Assembly: GCA_027058345.1 (NCBI GenBank)
Contig: JALUTC010000214.1
Span: 1 to 7,200 of the forward strand
DNA length: 7,200 nt
Direction of reading: 5' to 3'
Source of the DNA: an archaeon
Lineage (GTDB): Archaea > Hydrothermarchaeota > Hydrothermarchaeia > JALTZZ01 > JALUTC01
Below are positions 1 to 5,848 of the stretch, one piece after another. A model generated the notes under the pieces. That model saw only the letters and a program-made list of their open reading frames with translations, made no database searches and had not been told where the DNA came from. Positions within the stretch are counted from its first letter, which is position 1. The number at the start of each line of letters is the position of its first letter. The translations under genes and the position numbers were made by a program.

Positions 1-105
1 TTAATCGATGCAAAAGATATAGGAGTGGATGCGAAGGTTGAAGCAAAGTCATGGAAGGAAATAATGGATGAGATGAAGAAATCGGACTATATCTTCTTCT
101 TTTAA
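1..105 (+). CDS. C-terminal end of an unidentified protein (5' partial)
   Basis: An open frame enters from the left edge in frame 1 and ends at a TAA at 103-105, leaving 34 residues. The visible tail has an alternating charged and hydrophobic pattern, including SWKEIMDEMKKSDYIFFF at the end. This looks like a helix followed by a closing beta strand, as at the end of a small alpha/beta domain. Ending on hydrophobic residues suggests that the C-terminus is buried in the fold. I do not recognise the family; a DsrE/sulfurtransferase-like fold crossed my mind but no diagnostic motif is visible. The composition matches the surrounding genes, and a T-rich tract follows the stop directly, which supports this being a real gene end. 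Confidence 0.6.
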   Translation, partial: LIDAKDIGVDAKVEAKSWKEIMDEMKKSDYIFFF

Positions 106-131
106 TTTATTTTTTATAATTATAATTTTTT
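106..131 (+). terminator. T-rich tract after first gene, possible archaeal terminator
   Basis: Directly after the TAA at 103-105 the plus strand is almost pure A/T, with two runs of six T (110-115 and 126-131) around a TATAATTATAA core. Archaeal RNA polymerase can terminate on T-rich stretches without a strong hairpin, so this is a reasonable terminator for the upstream gene. The same A/T block could also contain promoter elements for the small ORF starting at 132. Sequence alone does not separate the two roles. Confidence 0.4.
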
Positions 132-271
132 ATGAACGGTGGTGAATGTCATAAACATAGACATAGAGAAAGGAAATAACAGCGCTAGAGATTAAGGAAA
201 TGGTTTTAGAATTGAGTAAAAAGGTTGATGAACTTTCTGAAAAATTGGAAAGGTTTTTGGAAAGGAAATAA
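132..271 (+). pseudogene. Small His-rich/coiled-coil protein, apparently frameshifted
   Basis: An ATG at 132 opens a frame coding MNGGECHKHRHRERK and stops at TAA 177-179. One frame away (minus one) the sequence stays open and codes for a strongly helical, heptad-like segment (VLELSKKVDELSEKL and following) up to the TAA at 269-271. Adding one A to the short A run at 174-176 joins both parts into one 46-residue protein with a Cys/His-rich head and a coiled-coil tail, which resembles the layout of small metal-binding/coiled-coil proteins seen in prokaryotes. I do not recognise the family. Possible explanations are a sequencing or assembly indel, a genuine disabling mutation, or programmed frameshifting. 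The tail alone could also be read from the ATG at 200 as a 23-residue peptide. Its end lies 7 bp from the end of the convergent OB-fold gene. Confidence 0.4.
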
Positions 272-278
272 GGATGAA

Positions 279-608
279 TTATTCTTCTCCCTTAATTTTT
301 TTTATAATATGTTGAACAATCTCATATAATCCTATATTAATGTTCTTCAAGTTTTGAACAATTTCCGATACAATTTCAACCTTGTTATCCTTAATTTCAA
401 GCACCCTTCCAAATATTCTGACTATATCACCTTCGGAAATTTTTTCAAACTGTTCTTGAGTTAAATATACTAGAGCAATTCCAGTTCCGTCATCTATAAG
501 TATTGTGTTATCGTCTGGATTCTTTTCTATAACAACGCCCAAAATTTTTACTCTTAAATCGTTTTCATTTATCTCTTTAATCTTTTTATTTCTTGCTACC
601 TGTTTCAT
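279..608 (-). CDS. Small OB-fold nucleic-acid-binding protein (RPA/Stn1-like)
   Basis: This is a 109-residue, single-domain protein. Residues about 17-85 carry the classic OB-fold pattern of archaeal RPA/Stn1-type proteins: RVKILGVVIEKN (19-30), IDDGTG (38-43), then EGDIVRIFGRVLEIKDNKVEIV (59-80, strands 4-5), followed by a C-terminal helix. It probably binds single-stranded DNA or RNA, alone or as the partner of a larger RPA subunit; the exact role cannot be read from the sequence. There is no zinc finger. I chose the ATG at 608 over an in-frame GTG at 614 because a GAGGAG at 623-618 sits 9 nt before the ATG, a good Shine-Dalgarno spacing and one of very few in this window. The gene overlaps the end of the ilvN-type gene by 23 bp, so the two are almost certainly co-transcribed and translationally coupled. 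Confidence 0.8.
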   Translation of the reverse strand: MKQVARNKKIKEINENDLRVKILGVVIEKNPDDNTILIDDGTGIALVYLTQEQFEKISEGDIVRIFGRVLEIKDNKVEIVSEIVQNLKNINIGLYEIVQHIIKKIKGEE

Positions 609-1098
609 AATCACCTTCTCCTCTCCTCATTGCTAAGACTCCAGTTCTTGCAAGTTCTAAGATATCGTCCTTAACTAAATTTATGAAAGCATCTATTTTA
701 TCAGGAGTTCCAGTTATTTCTATTATTAGTGAGTTTTTTGAAACATCGACTATCTTTGCTCTAAATATGTTTGCAAATTGTATAATTTCGTCCCTTTTTT
801 GTATGCTATCAGTTTTAATTTTTATCAATGCCAATTCTCTTTCGACAGATTTTGATATATCCAATTCTTCAACCTTAATTACATCTATTAACTTTTCGAG
901 CTGCTTTATTACTTGATTTAATGTCCTTTCATCTGCTTTGAGAGTTATTGTCATTCTAGATATTCCATCCCTTTCGGATTTCCCAACGGTTATTGTATCG
1001 ATGTTAAAATTTCTCTTTCTGAAAAGTCCGGAAATTCTTTGCAGAACACCAGGCCTATCTTCAACAAGTGCTACTATTATATGACGTTGGTTTTCCAT
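586..1098 (-). CDS. ilvN: Acetolactate synthase small (regulatory) subunit
   Basis: At 170 residues this is the usual length of the IlvN/IlvH regulatory subunit, which activates the catalytic subunit IlvB and confers valine feedback inhibition in the first common step of branched-chain amino acid synthesis. The N-terminal ACT domain (about 6-80) has HIIVALVEDRPGVLQRISGLF followed by FNIDTITVGKSE. G17 and N32 align with G14 and N29 of E. coli IlvH, where valine sensitivity maps, so feedback control is probably retained (inference). The C-terminal domain (about 88-160) has ELALIKIKTD and ends with the family-typical ELARTGVLAMRRG. The ATG at 1098 has no Shine-Dalgarno site, and a TATA-like box lies 29-36 nt upstream, which suggests a leaderless or nearly leaderless mRNA. 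The catalytic partner ilvB and ilvC, which often flank this gene, are not in the window. Confidence 0.93.
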   Translation of the reverse strand: MENQRHIIVALVEDRPGVLQRISGLFRKRNFNIDTITVGKSERDGISRMTITLKADERTLNQVIKQLEKLIDVIKVEELDISKSVERELALIKIKTDSIQKRDEIIQFANIFRAKIVDVSKNSLIIEITGTPDKIDAFINLVKDDILELARTGVLAMRRGEGDYETGSKK

Positions 1099-1120
1099 AA
1101 AAAAAACAAATTTTTAAACT

Positions 1121-1603
1121 ATGATATATTATAAGTGTTTGAGATTATTTGAAGAAATATCACTCGAGAATGGAATTCAAGTAATTAATGCTGATATGGT
1201 TGCGGGTAAGGAACATTTGGAGCATGCAATAAATCAAGCAATAAAGGCGTTTAATAAAGGAAGAAATATTGCAAAGAATATATTATTAGAGGTACTTGTG
1301 AGACTATCTGGTCAAAGACAGATAAGGCATGCAATAGATAAATTCGGAATTAAACCTGGAGTAAGGAACATTGTTATAATATCTAAGGATAAGTCTTTGA
1401 TTGAAAGCTTTGTAAAGAAATATAAATGTAAGGAGGATGAAGATATATTAAAAGTTGATGAAGAGAAGTATAAAAGATTGAAAGAGATATTTGGAATAGA
1501 AGATTCGGAAATAGAAGCATTTAATCCAAAAAATTTTGAAGAAAAGATTGATATATTGAAAAAGTTAATAATTGAAAGGATAGCGCTACTTAATTTAGAT
1601 TAA
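1121..1603 (+). CDS. cgi121: KEOPS complex subunit Cgi121
   Basis: Cgi121 is the tRNA-binding subunit of the KEOPS complex (Kae1-Bud32-Cgi121-Pcc1), which transfers the threonylcarbamoyl group to A37 of ANN-decoding tRNAs (t6A). The 160-residue length is normal. The signature regions are INADMVAGKEHLEHAINQA (22-40), then KGRNIAKNILLEVLVRLSGQ (46-65), which contains the family-typical LVRLSGQRQI, then AIDKFGIKPG (71-80). A strand (NIVIISKD) and a helical C-terminus follow. The pattern closely resembles what I recall of the Methanocaldococcus jannaschii homologue, including the N-terminal strand, which supports the ATG at 1121. No Shine-Dalgarno site is present; TTTTTAAA at 1111-1118 is too close to the ATG to act as the TATA box for this start. 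The Mre11 gene follows after 1 bp, so the two share a transcript. Kae1, Bud32 and Pcc1 are not in the window. Confidence 0.92.
   Translation: MIYYKCLRLFEEISLENGIQVINADMVAGKEHLEHAINQAIKAFNKGRNIAKNILLEVLVRLSGQRQIRHAIDKFGIKPGVRNIVIISKDKSLIESFVKKYKCKEDEDILKVDEEKYKRLKEIFGIEDSEIEAFNPKNFEEKIDILKKLIIERIALLNLD
1127..1134 (-). promoter_or_regulatory. Probable TATA box of the ilvN/OB-fold unit
   Basis: On the minus strand, 1134-1127 reads TTATAATA, which fits the archaeal TBP-binding box. Its centre is about 32 nt upstream of the ilvN-type ATG at 1098. With the usual spacing of about 26 nt to the start site, transcription would begin within about 5 nt of the ATG, in line with the missing Shine-Dalgarno site. 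The box lies inside the first codons of the divergent Cgi121 gene. The region is very AT-rich, so a chance match is possible. Confidence 0.5.
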
Positions 1604-1604
1604 T

Positions 1605-2741
1605 ATGTTGATAGCTCATATATCTGATACTCATCTTGGATATGTACAGTATGGATTAAAAGAAAGGGAGGAAGATTTTTATAAAGCATTTGAGCAATGT
1701 ATAGATAAAATAATCGACTTAGGTTGCGAGGTATTGATACATACGGGGGATTTATTCGAAAAGAACAATCCAAGCAATAAGGCGAGATTATTTGTGAAGG
1801 AACAATTTAAAAGATTGTTGGAAAATGGTGTCAAGATATTTATAATACCTGGGAATCATGACAATCCACCAAGTAGATATGACCCATATCCGCCACACAT
1901 TTTATACGATGTTCATTTACTTGGTTTGAAAAGGTTTTACTACGAATATAAGGACTTGCTGATATTTGGATTACCTCACTTACCCAAAACTTATAATAAG
2001 CAATTAAAAATGTTTTTGAGACAAATTGAAAGGTTGAATAAGAATAGGAAGAAATATCGCTCAATTTTAATGTTACATCAAATAATCGATAAATATTTTC
2101 CATACGATTACGAACTCACAATATCGGATTTGCCAAAAGGTATAGATTATTATGCGATGGGACATTTACATAGAAATATAGTGGATAGGATAGATGATTC
2201 AATCCTATGTTATCCAGGACCAATAGAGACTTATAGAATAGATGAAGCATTCTTCGATAAAGGTTTTTATGTAATAGATATAGATTCTTTAGAAATTAAG
2301 AGGATAAAAATAAAAACGAGAAGATTCATTGTTGAGACGATAGATGAAAAGGATTATAAGGAGAAGATATTGAGAATAAAACCATTTGCAAAAGAATCCG
2401 TTGTTCACTTAAATATAAGAGTTAGCGAATTTTTATATAAGAAGGTCATGGACTTTATATCAAATGTTCTGGACGATTGCTTTTACTTAAAGGTTGAGAA
2501 GGAAATTTCCAAATACGATTCAAAGAAATTAAAGGCGAAAAGTTTAAGGGATATGATTAAAGAGTATTTGTATCCATTTACAGAGGAATTTAAAAGGTAT
2601 GGGTATAGCGAGGAAGATTTAGTAGATTTTACAATGGATGTTCTAAAGTATTTGGGAAGTGGAGATTTTGAAAAGGCTGAAAGAATAGTTGAAAATTTCT
2701 ATAGAGATTTTAAGAATAGAGTAATGAGGTATGTTGGTTAA
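1605..2741 (+). CDS. mre11: Mre11-type DNA double-strand break repair nuclease
   Basis: This is a Mn-dependent calcineurin-like phosphoesterase of 378 residues that, with Rad50, resects DNA ends. All phosphoesterase motifs are present: ISDTHLG (6-12; D8, H10), HTGDLF (46-51; D49), PGNHD (82-86; N84, H85), MLHQ (156-159; H158) and MGHLH (185-189; H187, H189). The first five metal ligands fall at the same numbers as I recall for Pyrococcus furiosus Mre11, so the start at 1605 is well supported and the active site looks intact. Residues about 205-300 form the capping domain (YPGPIETYRIDEAFFDKGFY and following). The C-terminal helices (about 312-378, from KSLRDMIKEYL) are where archaeal Mre11 binds Rad50. 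The gene begins 1 bp after cgi121 and overlaps coaBC by 11 bp. There is no Rad50, HerA or NurA beside it, unlike the common archaeal herA-mre11-rad50-nurA cluster. No Shine-Dalgarno site is visible, so translation probably depends on coupling. Confidence 0.92.
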   Translation: MLIAHISDTHLGYVQYGLKEREEDFYKAFEQCIDKIIDLGCEVLIHTGDLFEKNNPSNKARLFVKEQFKRLLENGVKIFIIPGNHDNPPSRYDPYPPHILYDVHLLGLKRFYYEYKDLLIFGLPHLPKTYNKQLKMFLRQIERLNKNRKKYRSILMLHQIIDKYFPYDYELTISDLPKGIDYYAMGHLHRNIVDRIDDSILCYPGPIETYRIDEAFFDKGFYVIDIDSLEIKRIKIKTRRFIVETIDEKDYKEKILRIKPFAKESVVHLNIRVSEFLYKKVMDFISNVLDDCFYLKVEKEISKYDSKKLKAKSLRDMIKEYLYPFTEEFKRYGYSEEDLVDFTMDVLKYLGSGDFEKAERIVENFYRDFKNRVMRYVG

Positions 2742-3900
2742 AAAGACGGAAAAGCTTAAAGGAAAGAGAATAGCATTATGCGTAACTGGTAGTATTGCTG
2801 CAATATTGTCACCATTAATTGCAAGAGAACTTAGAAGGCATGGTGCTGAAGTTTTTGCATACATGACAAGGGATTCGAGAAAAATATTGCATCCATATTC
2901 AATGCAATTTGCAACTGGTAATAGAGTTGTTACAAAATTAACTGGAGATGTTGAACATTTGAAAAAATTCGATGCAATTTTAATAGCACCATGTACATTG
3001 TCTACATTATCAAAGATAGTAAATGGTATAAGTGATAATCCTGTTACTGCTCTTGTCCTATCTTCAGATCCTGAAAGAGTTATAGTTGCGTTGGCGATGC
3101 ACAAGGACATGTACGAGAATATAATTACGAGGGATATTTTAAGAAGGGCGCGAGATTATGGTTATGAAATTATTGAACCTAGAATTGAAGAATCTTCTGC
3201 AAAAATTGCTAATATTGAAGAAATTGTTGATATTACAATAAGGAAATGTTATAATAAGAAGGATTTCGTTAATAAGAAGGTTTTAATAACACTTGGTGCA
3301 ACCATAGAATATATAGACCCGATAAGAGTTATAACAAATTTATCTTCAGGAAAAACTGGATTATCGTTAGCTAAGGAAGCATTTTACAGAGGAGCCAATG
3401 TTACAATTATACATGGTATTACAAGGGTTAACATTCCGAGATATTTTAAGAAAATATCCGTAGAAACGTCGGAAGAAATGCTAGATGCAGTTTTAGGAAA
3501 CATAAGAAATCACGATATATTTATTTCTGTTGCTGCAGTTTCAGATTTTAAAGCGAATATTGTTGATTATAAATTACCATCTGGAAGAGAATATTACTTA
3601 AAGCTTATTCCAACGAAGAAGATACTGGAAGAAATAAAAGATATAGATATATTTAAGGTTGGGTTTAAAGCTGTATATAAGGAGGGAATCAACGGTATTA
3701 TAAGTAAAGCCAGAGATATGATAAGAAAATACAATTTGGACATGGTTGTAGTAAACGATATTTCGAAGGGTATAATAGGGAGTGATGAGACGGAGGTAAC
3801 CATTGTTACAAAGGATAAAATTGTAAACATTTCAAGGGATAAAAAGATAGTAGTTGCGGAGAAGATATTCGATGAAATTTCAAAGAGTTTGAAGAAATAA
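2731..3900 (+). CDS. coaBC: Bifunctional CoaBC: phosphopantothenoylcysteine synthetase/decarboxylase
   Basis: CoaBC makes 4'-phosphopantetheine in coenzyme A synthesis: CoaB joins cysteine to 4'-phosphopantothenate using CTP, and CoaC (FMN enzyme) decarboxylates the product. Length (389 residues) is normal. The CoaC domain (about 11-170) shows ALCVTGSIAA (15-24), the catalytic-type His in VEHLKKFDAILIAP (H76), and SDNP (101-104). The position of the bacterial PAMN motif reads LAMH, with H124 in place of Asn, and the bacterial active-site Cys loop is replaced by EPRIEESSAKIA (149-160); as far as I recall this is usual in archaea. The CoaB domain (about 182-389) has LITLGATIEYIDPIRVITN (185-203; N203 is the likely acyl-cytidylate contact), SSGKTG, VAAVSDFKA (268-275) and YKLPSG (280-285), which matches the KIKK region (K281). 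The ATG overlaps mre11 by 11 bp and follows a GAGGT directly, too close to be an ideal ribosome site. Confidence 0.93.
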   Translation: MLVKKTEKLKGKRIALCVTGSIAAILSPLIARELRRHGAEVFAYMTRDSRKILHPYSMQFATGNRVVTKLTGDVEHLKKFDAILIAPCTLSTLSKIVNGISDNPVTALVLSSDPERVIVALAMHKDMYENIITRDILRRARDYGYEIIEPRIEESSAKIANIEEIVDITIRKCYNKKDFVNKKVLITLGATIEYIDPIRVITNLSSGKTGLSLAKEAFYRGANVTIIHGITRVNIPRYFKKISVETSEEMLDAVLGNIRNHDIFISVAAVSDFKANIVDYKLPSGREYYLKLIPTKKILEEIKDIDIFKVGFKAVYKEGINGIISKARDMIRKYNLDMVVVNDISKGIIGSDETEVTIVTKDKIVNISRDKKIVVAEKIFDEISKSLKK

Positions 3901-3920
3901 AAATTATAAAATATTTTTAG

Positions 3921-4907
3921 ATGAGAGTTTGTGTTTATCTTGAATTTAGAAATATTTTAAAAAATAGTGGAATTTATAGGGCATATGAAAATTGTATAAA
4001 AATGCTTAGGTTTAAAAATGTAGAAATATGTAATTTGGAAGATAACTATGATATAATACATCTTCACACAATCGGTTTAAAATCCTTTGAAATCGCAAGA
4101 AAAGCTAAAAAAAGGGGGAAAATTGTTGTAATTTCTGCTCATACTACACCGAATGACTTGAAGAATAGCTTTTACATAACAGATATAAAATATTTTACTG
4201 AAAAATATTTAAAAATATATTATAATTTAGCCGACGCAATAATAGCGCCATCAAATTATTGTAAGAGACAATTGATGAAATTTGGTGTCAACAAAAAAAT
4301 ATATGTTTTAAGTAACGGTATTGATTTCGAAAGATTTTCATTTTCTGAAGAAAAGAGGGTTATTGGAAGAAAGTTTTTGAAAATATCAAATGATAAACCT
4401 TTGGTATTTTCTGTTGGAATTTTTATAAGGAGAAAAGGTGTTGAAGATTTTTACAAGATAGCCAAAACATTTAAGGATGTAACATTTATATGGTTTGGAA
4501 GAATTCTCGACAATATCTTATATTTAAGGCTTAACAGGTTGAAAAACTTCAAGATATATGGTCCTGTGAAAGAAAGTATTCTACCTTATATATATTCTGC
4601 AGGAGATATATTTTTATTCCCTAGTTATGAAGAAAATCAGGGAATTGCAACAATAGAAGCAGCTGCTTCGAAAAATGCTCTAATTTTAAGAAACCTCGAA
4701 GTTTATAAGGAATGGTTATCAGATGAGAAGAATTGCTTGCTCGCAAATAATCTGAAAGAGTTTAAAGAGCATGTTAGAATTGTTTTAGAAGATGAAAAAC
4801 TAAGAAGGAGATTATCTCATTCAGCAATGAATAGTGCAAAAAAACATGACGTTAAATATTTAGCGGAGAAATTGGTTAATATTTACGAAGAAATATATAA
4901 TAATTAA
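3921..4907 (+). CDS. GT4-family glycosyltransferase (GT-B fold)
   Basis: This 328-residue protein has the two Rossmann-like domains of a retaining GT4 glycosyltransferase. The N-terminal acceptor domain includes YDIIHLHTIG (43-52) and VVISAHTTPND (69-79). The linker has IIAPSNYCKRQL (107-118) and VLSNGIDFERF (129-139). The nucleotide-sugar domain shows VGIFIRRKG (165-173; R171 and K172 usually contact the phosphates), WFGR, a segment beginning YSAGDIFLFPS, and the E-x7-E motif at E238 and E246 (ENQGIATIE). Donor and acceptor cannot be told from the sequence; candidates are membrane lipids, an N-glycan, or a surface/pilus protein. There is no membrane segment or signal peptide, so it acts in the cytoplasm, perhaps at the membrane face. 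The N-terminus lacks the long glycine-rich GG loop of many GT4 enzymes, having only NSGIYRAYEN (15-24). It lies 20 bp after coaBC and 4 bp before a T2SS-F/TadC-like gene, suggesting a surface-structure role (inference). Confidence 0.88.
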   Translation: MRVCVYLEFRNILKNSGIYRAYENCIKMLRFKNVEICNLEDNYDIIHLHTIGLKSFEIARKAKKRGKIVVISAHTTPNDLKNSFYITDIKYFTEKYLKIYYNLADAIIAPSNYCKRQLMKFGVNKKIYVLSNGIDFERFSFSEEKRVIGRKFLKISNDKPLVFSVGIFIRRKGVEDFYKIAKTFKDVTFIWFGRILDNILYLRLNRLKNFKIYGPVKESILPYIYSAGDIFLFPSYEENQGIATIEAAASKNALILRNLEVYKEWLSDEKNCLLANNLKEFKEHVRIVLEDEKLRRRLSHSAMNSAKKHDVKYLAEKLVNIYEEIYNN

Positions 4908-4911
4908 AAAC

Positions 4912-5682
4912 ATGAAAAATGTAATTCTTATCTCCTATGCATTAATTTCCATAGGATTTGTAAAAATTTTTATTCAAAGTATCATAGCGAGAGACATTGT
5001 TATAGATGATATCTCTCTCGTAATCATAATAATTGGTGCCTTACCTTATTATATTTCGAAATGGATTATTTATAAAAGGAAGGAAGATTATGAAAGGAAT
5101 TTCCCGAAATTCCTTAGAGATTTAATAGATACGATACATTCTGGAATGCCGCTACCAACAGCAATAAGATATTTATCTGGTATGAGATATGGTCTCTTAT
5201 CAAAGGAGCTCAGGAGAATATCGATAGAAATGTCTATGGGAAAATCTTTCGACGAGGCTTTGAAGAGATTTGCTGAAAGAAGTTACTCTAGACACATTCA
5301 AAGAGGTGTAGATATAATAGTTGAAGCAAATAAATTGGGAGCAAATATTATCCCTGTATTAAAACAGGTTGCAGATTATATATCGACAATGAAATCCATA
5401 GAACTAGAACTTAAAACTAGTTTAAGAGGACAATTAATAACAGTATACATCTCTTTTGTAGCATTTCTCGTGGTAGTAATTCTTTTAATAAAATTCTTGC
5501 TTACGTCTGAACTCTTTGGTAATGTTCCTCAAATAGTTAAATACTTATATCATTTAGCACTTATAAACGGTTTCTTTGCTGGATTGGTTGCTGGAAGAAT
5601 TGCCGAAGCTTCAATAGTAGCAGGTTTGAAACATTCATTAATATTGCTTGTAATGACAATCATTGTTTTCAAATTTGTTTAA
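4912..5682 (+). CDS. Single-domain T2SS-F/TadC-FlaJ-type membrane platform protein
   Basis: A 256-residue integral membrane protein with one type II secretion F domain, the polytopic platform on which an ATPase drives assembly of archaeal pili, archaella or Tad-like pili. There are two N-terminal membrane segments (about 4-24 and 34-54). A cytoplasmic helical T2SSF core follows (about 60-172), with FPKFLRDLIDTIHSGMPLPTA (64-84) and MGKSFDEALKRFAERS (109-124). Three more segments then follow (about 176-198, 214-232 and 238-255). The stretch FFAGLVAGRIAEASIVAGLKH (221-241) is very typical of archaeal FlaJ/TadC proteins. ArlJ/FlaJ usually carries two F domains and is about twice this long; this protein is the size of one half, as in TadB/TadC-type pairs. 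No second half, ATPase or pilin gene lies nearby. The gene starts 4 bp after the glycosyltransferase with no Shine-Dalgarno site; eL40 follows after 13 bp. Confidence 0.87.
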   Translation: MKNVILISYALISIGFVKIFIQSIIARDIVIDDISLVIIIIGALPYYISKWIIYKRKEDYERNFPKFLRDLIDTIHSGMPLPTAIRYLSGMRYGLLSKELRRISIEMSMGKSFDEALKRFAERSYSRHIQRGVDIIVEANKLGANIIPVLKQVADYISTMKSIELELKTSLRGQLITVYISFVAFLVVVILLIKFLLTSELFGNVPQIVKYLYHLALINGFFAGLVAGRIAEASIVAGLKHSLILLVMTIIVFKFV

Positions 5683-5695
5683 TTTTTTAATTTAT

Positions 5696-5848
5696 ATGGC
5701 AAGGTTTCCAGAAGCAGAAGCAAGATTGTTTAGATTCATGATTTGTAAAAAATGTAAGGCGAAGAATCCCCCTAGAGCAGAAAAATGTTGGAAATGTGGT
5801 TCAAGACATTTAAGACCAAAAAGGAGAGAATTTAGAAGAAAGAGATGA
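5696..5848 (+). CDS. rpl40e: 50S ribosomal protein eL40 (L40e)
   Basis: This is a 50-residue zinc-ribbon protein of the large ribosomal subunit. Eukaryotes make it as a ubiquitin fusion; archaea make it free, as here. The sequence starts MARFPEAEARLFRFMICKKC; the four zinc ligands are C17, C20, C31 and C34, in two C-x2-C pairs. The C-terminus is highly basic (LRPKRREFRRKR), suited to rRNA binding. An in-frame ATG at 5663 exists, but it would add 11 residues overlapping the previous gene, and family members start near this MARFPEAE/MPEA position, so I use 5696. The gap after the TadC-like gene is 13 bp of mostly T (TTTTTTAATTTAT) with no Shine-Dalgarno site. Its stop codon overlaps the argG start as ATGA. 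Confidence 0.93.
   Translation: MARFPEAEARLFRFMICKKCKAKNPPRAEKCWKCGSRHLRPKRREFRRKR

Noticed and set aside
142..195. GTG-initiated 17-residue open frame in the 106-278 region
   Set aside because: It is very short and low in information; the two other frames in this stretch together make a far more protein-like product.
296..303. Run of eight T on the plus strand as a terminator for the small ORF
   Set aside because: It lies inside the coding end of the convergent OB-fold gene as Ile/Lys codons; a terminator role is possible but not supported beyond the T run.
609..614. GTG start two codons upstream of the OB-fold gene
   Set aside because: The GAGGAG ribosome site is 9 nt from the ATG at 608 but only 3 nt from the GTG, so the ATG is the better start.
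2643..3110. Antisense open frame of about 155 codons opposite mre11/coaBC
   Set aside because: It runs opposite two well-supported genes, has no family-like motifs, and its composition is what the complement of AT-rich coding DNA gives. The same applies to the antisense frames at 1840-2103, 3594-3830 and 6210-6566, and the plus-strand frame at 683-916 opposite ilvN.
5663..5695. Upstream in-frame ATG giving an 11-residue extension of eL40
   Set aside because: The extension is hydrophobic, overlaps the TadC-like gene, and is absent from the known eL40 pattern; the ATG at 5696 fits the family.
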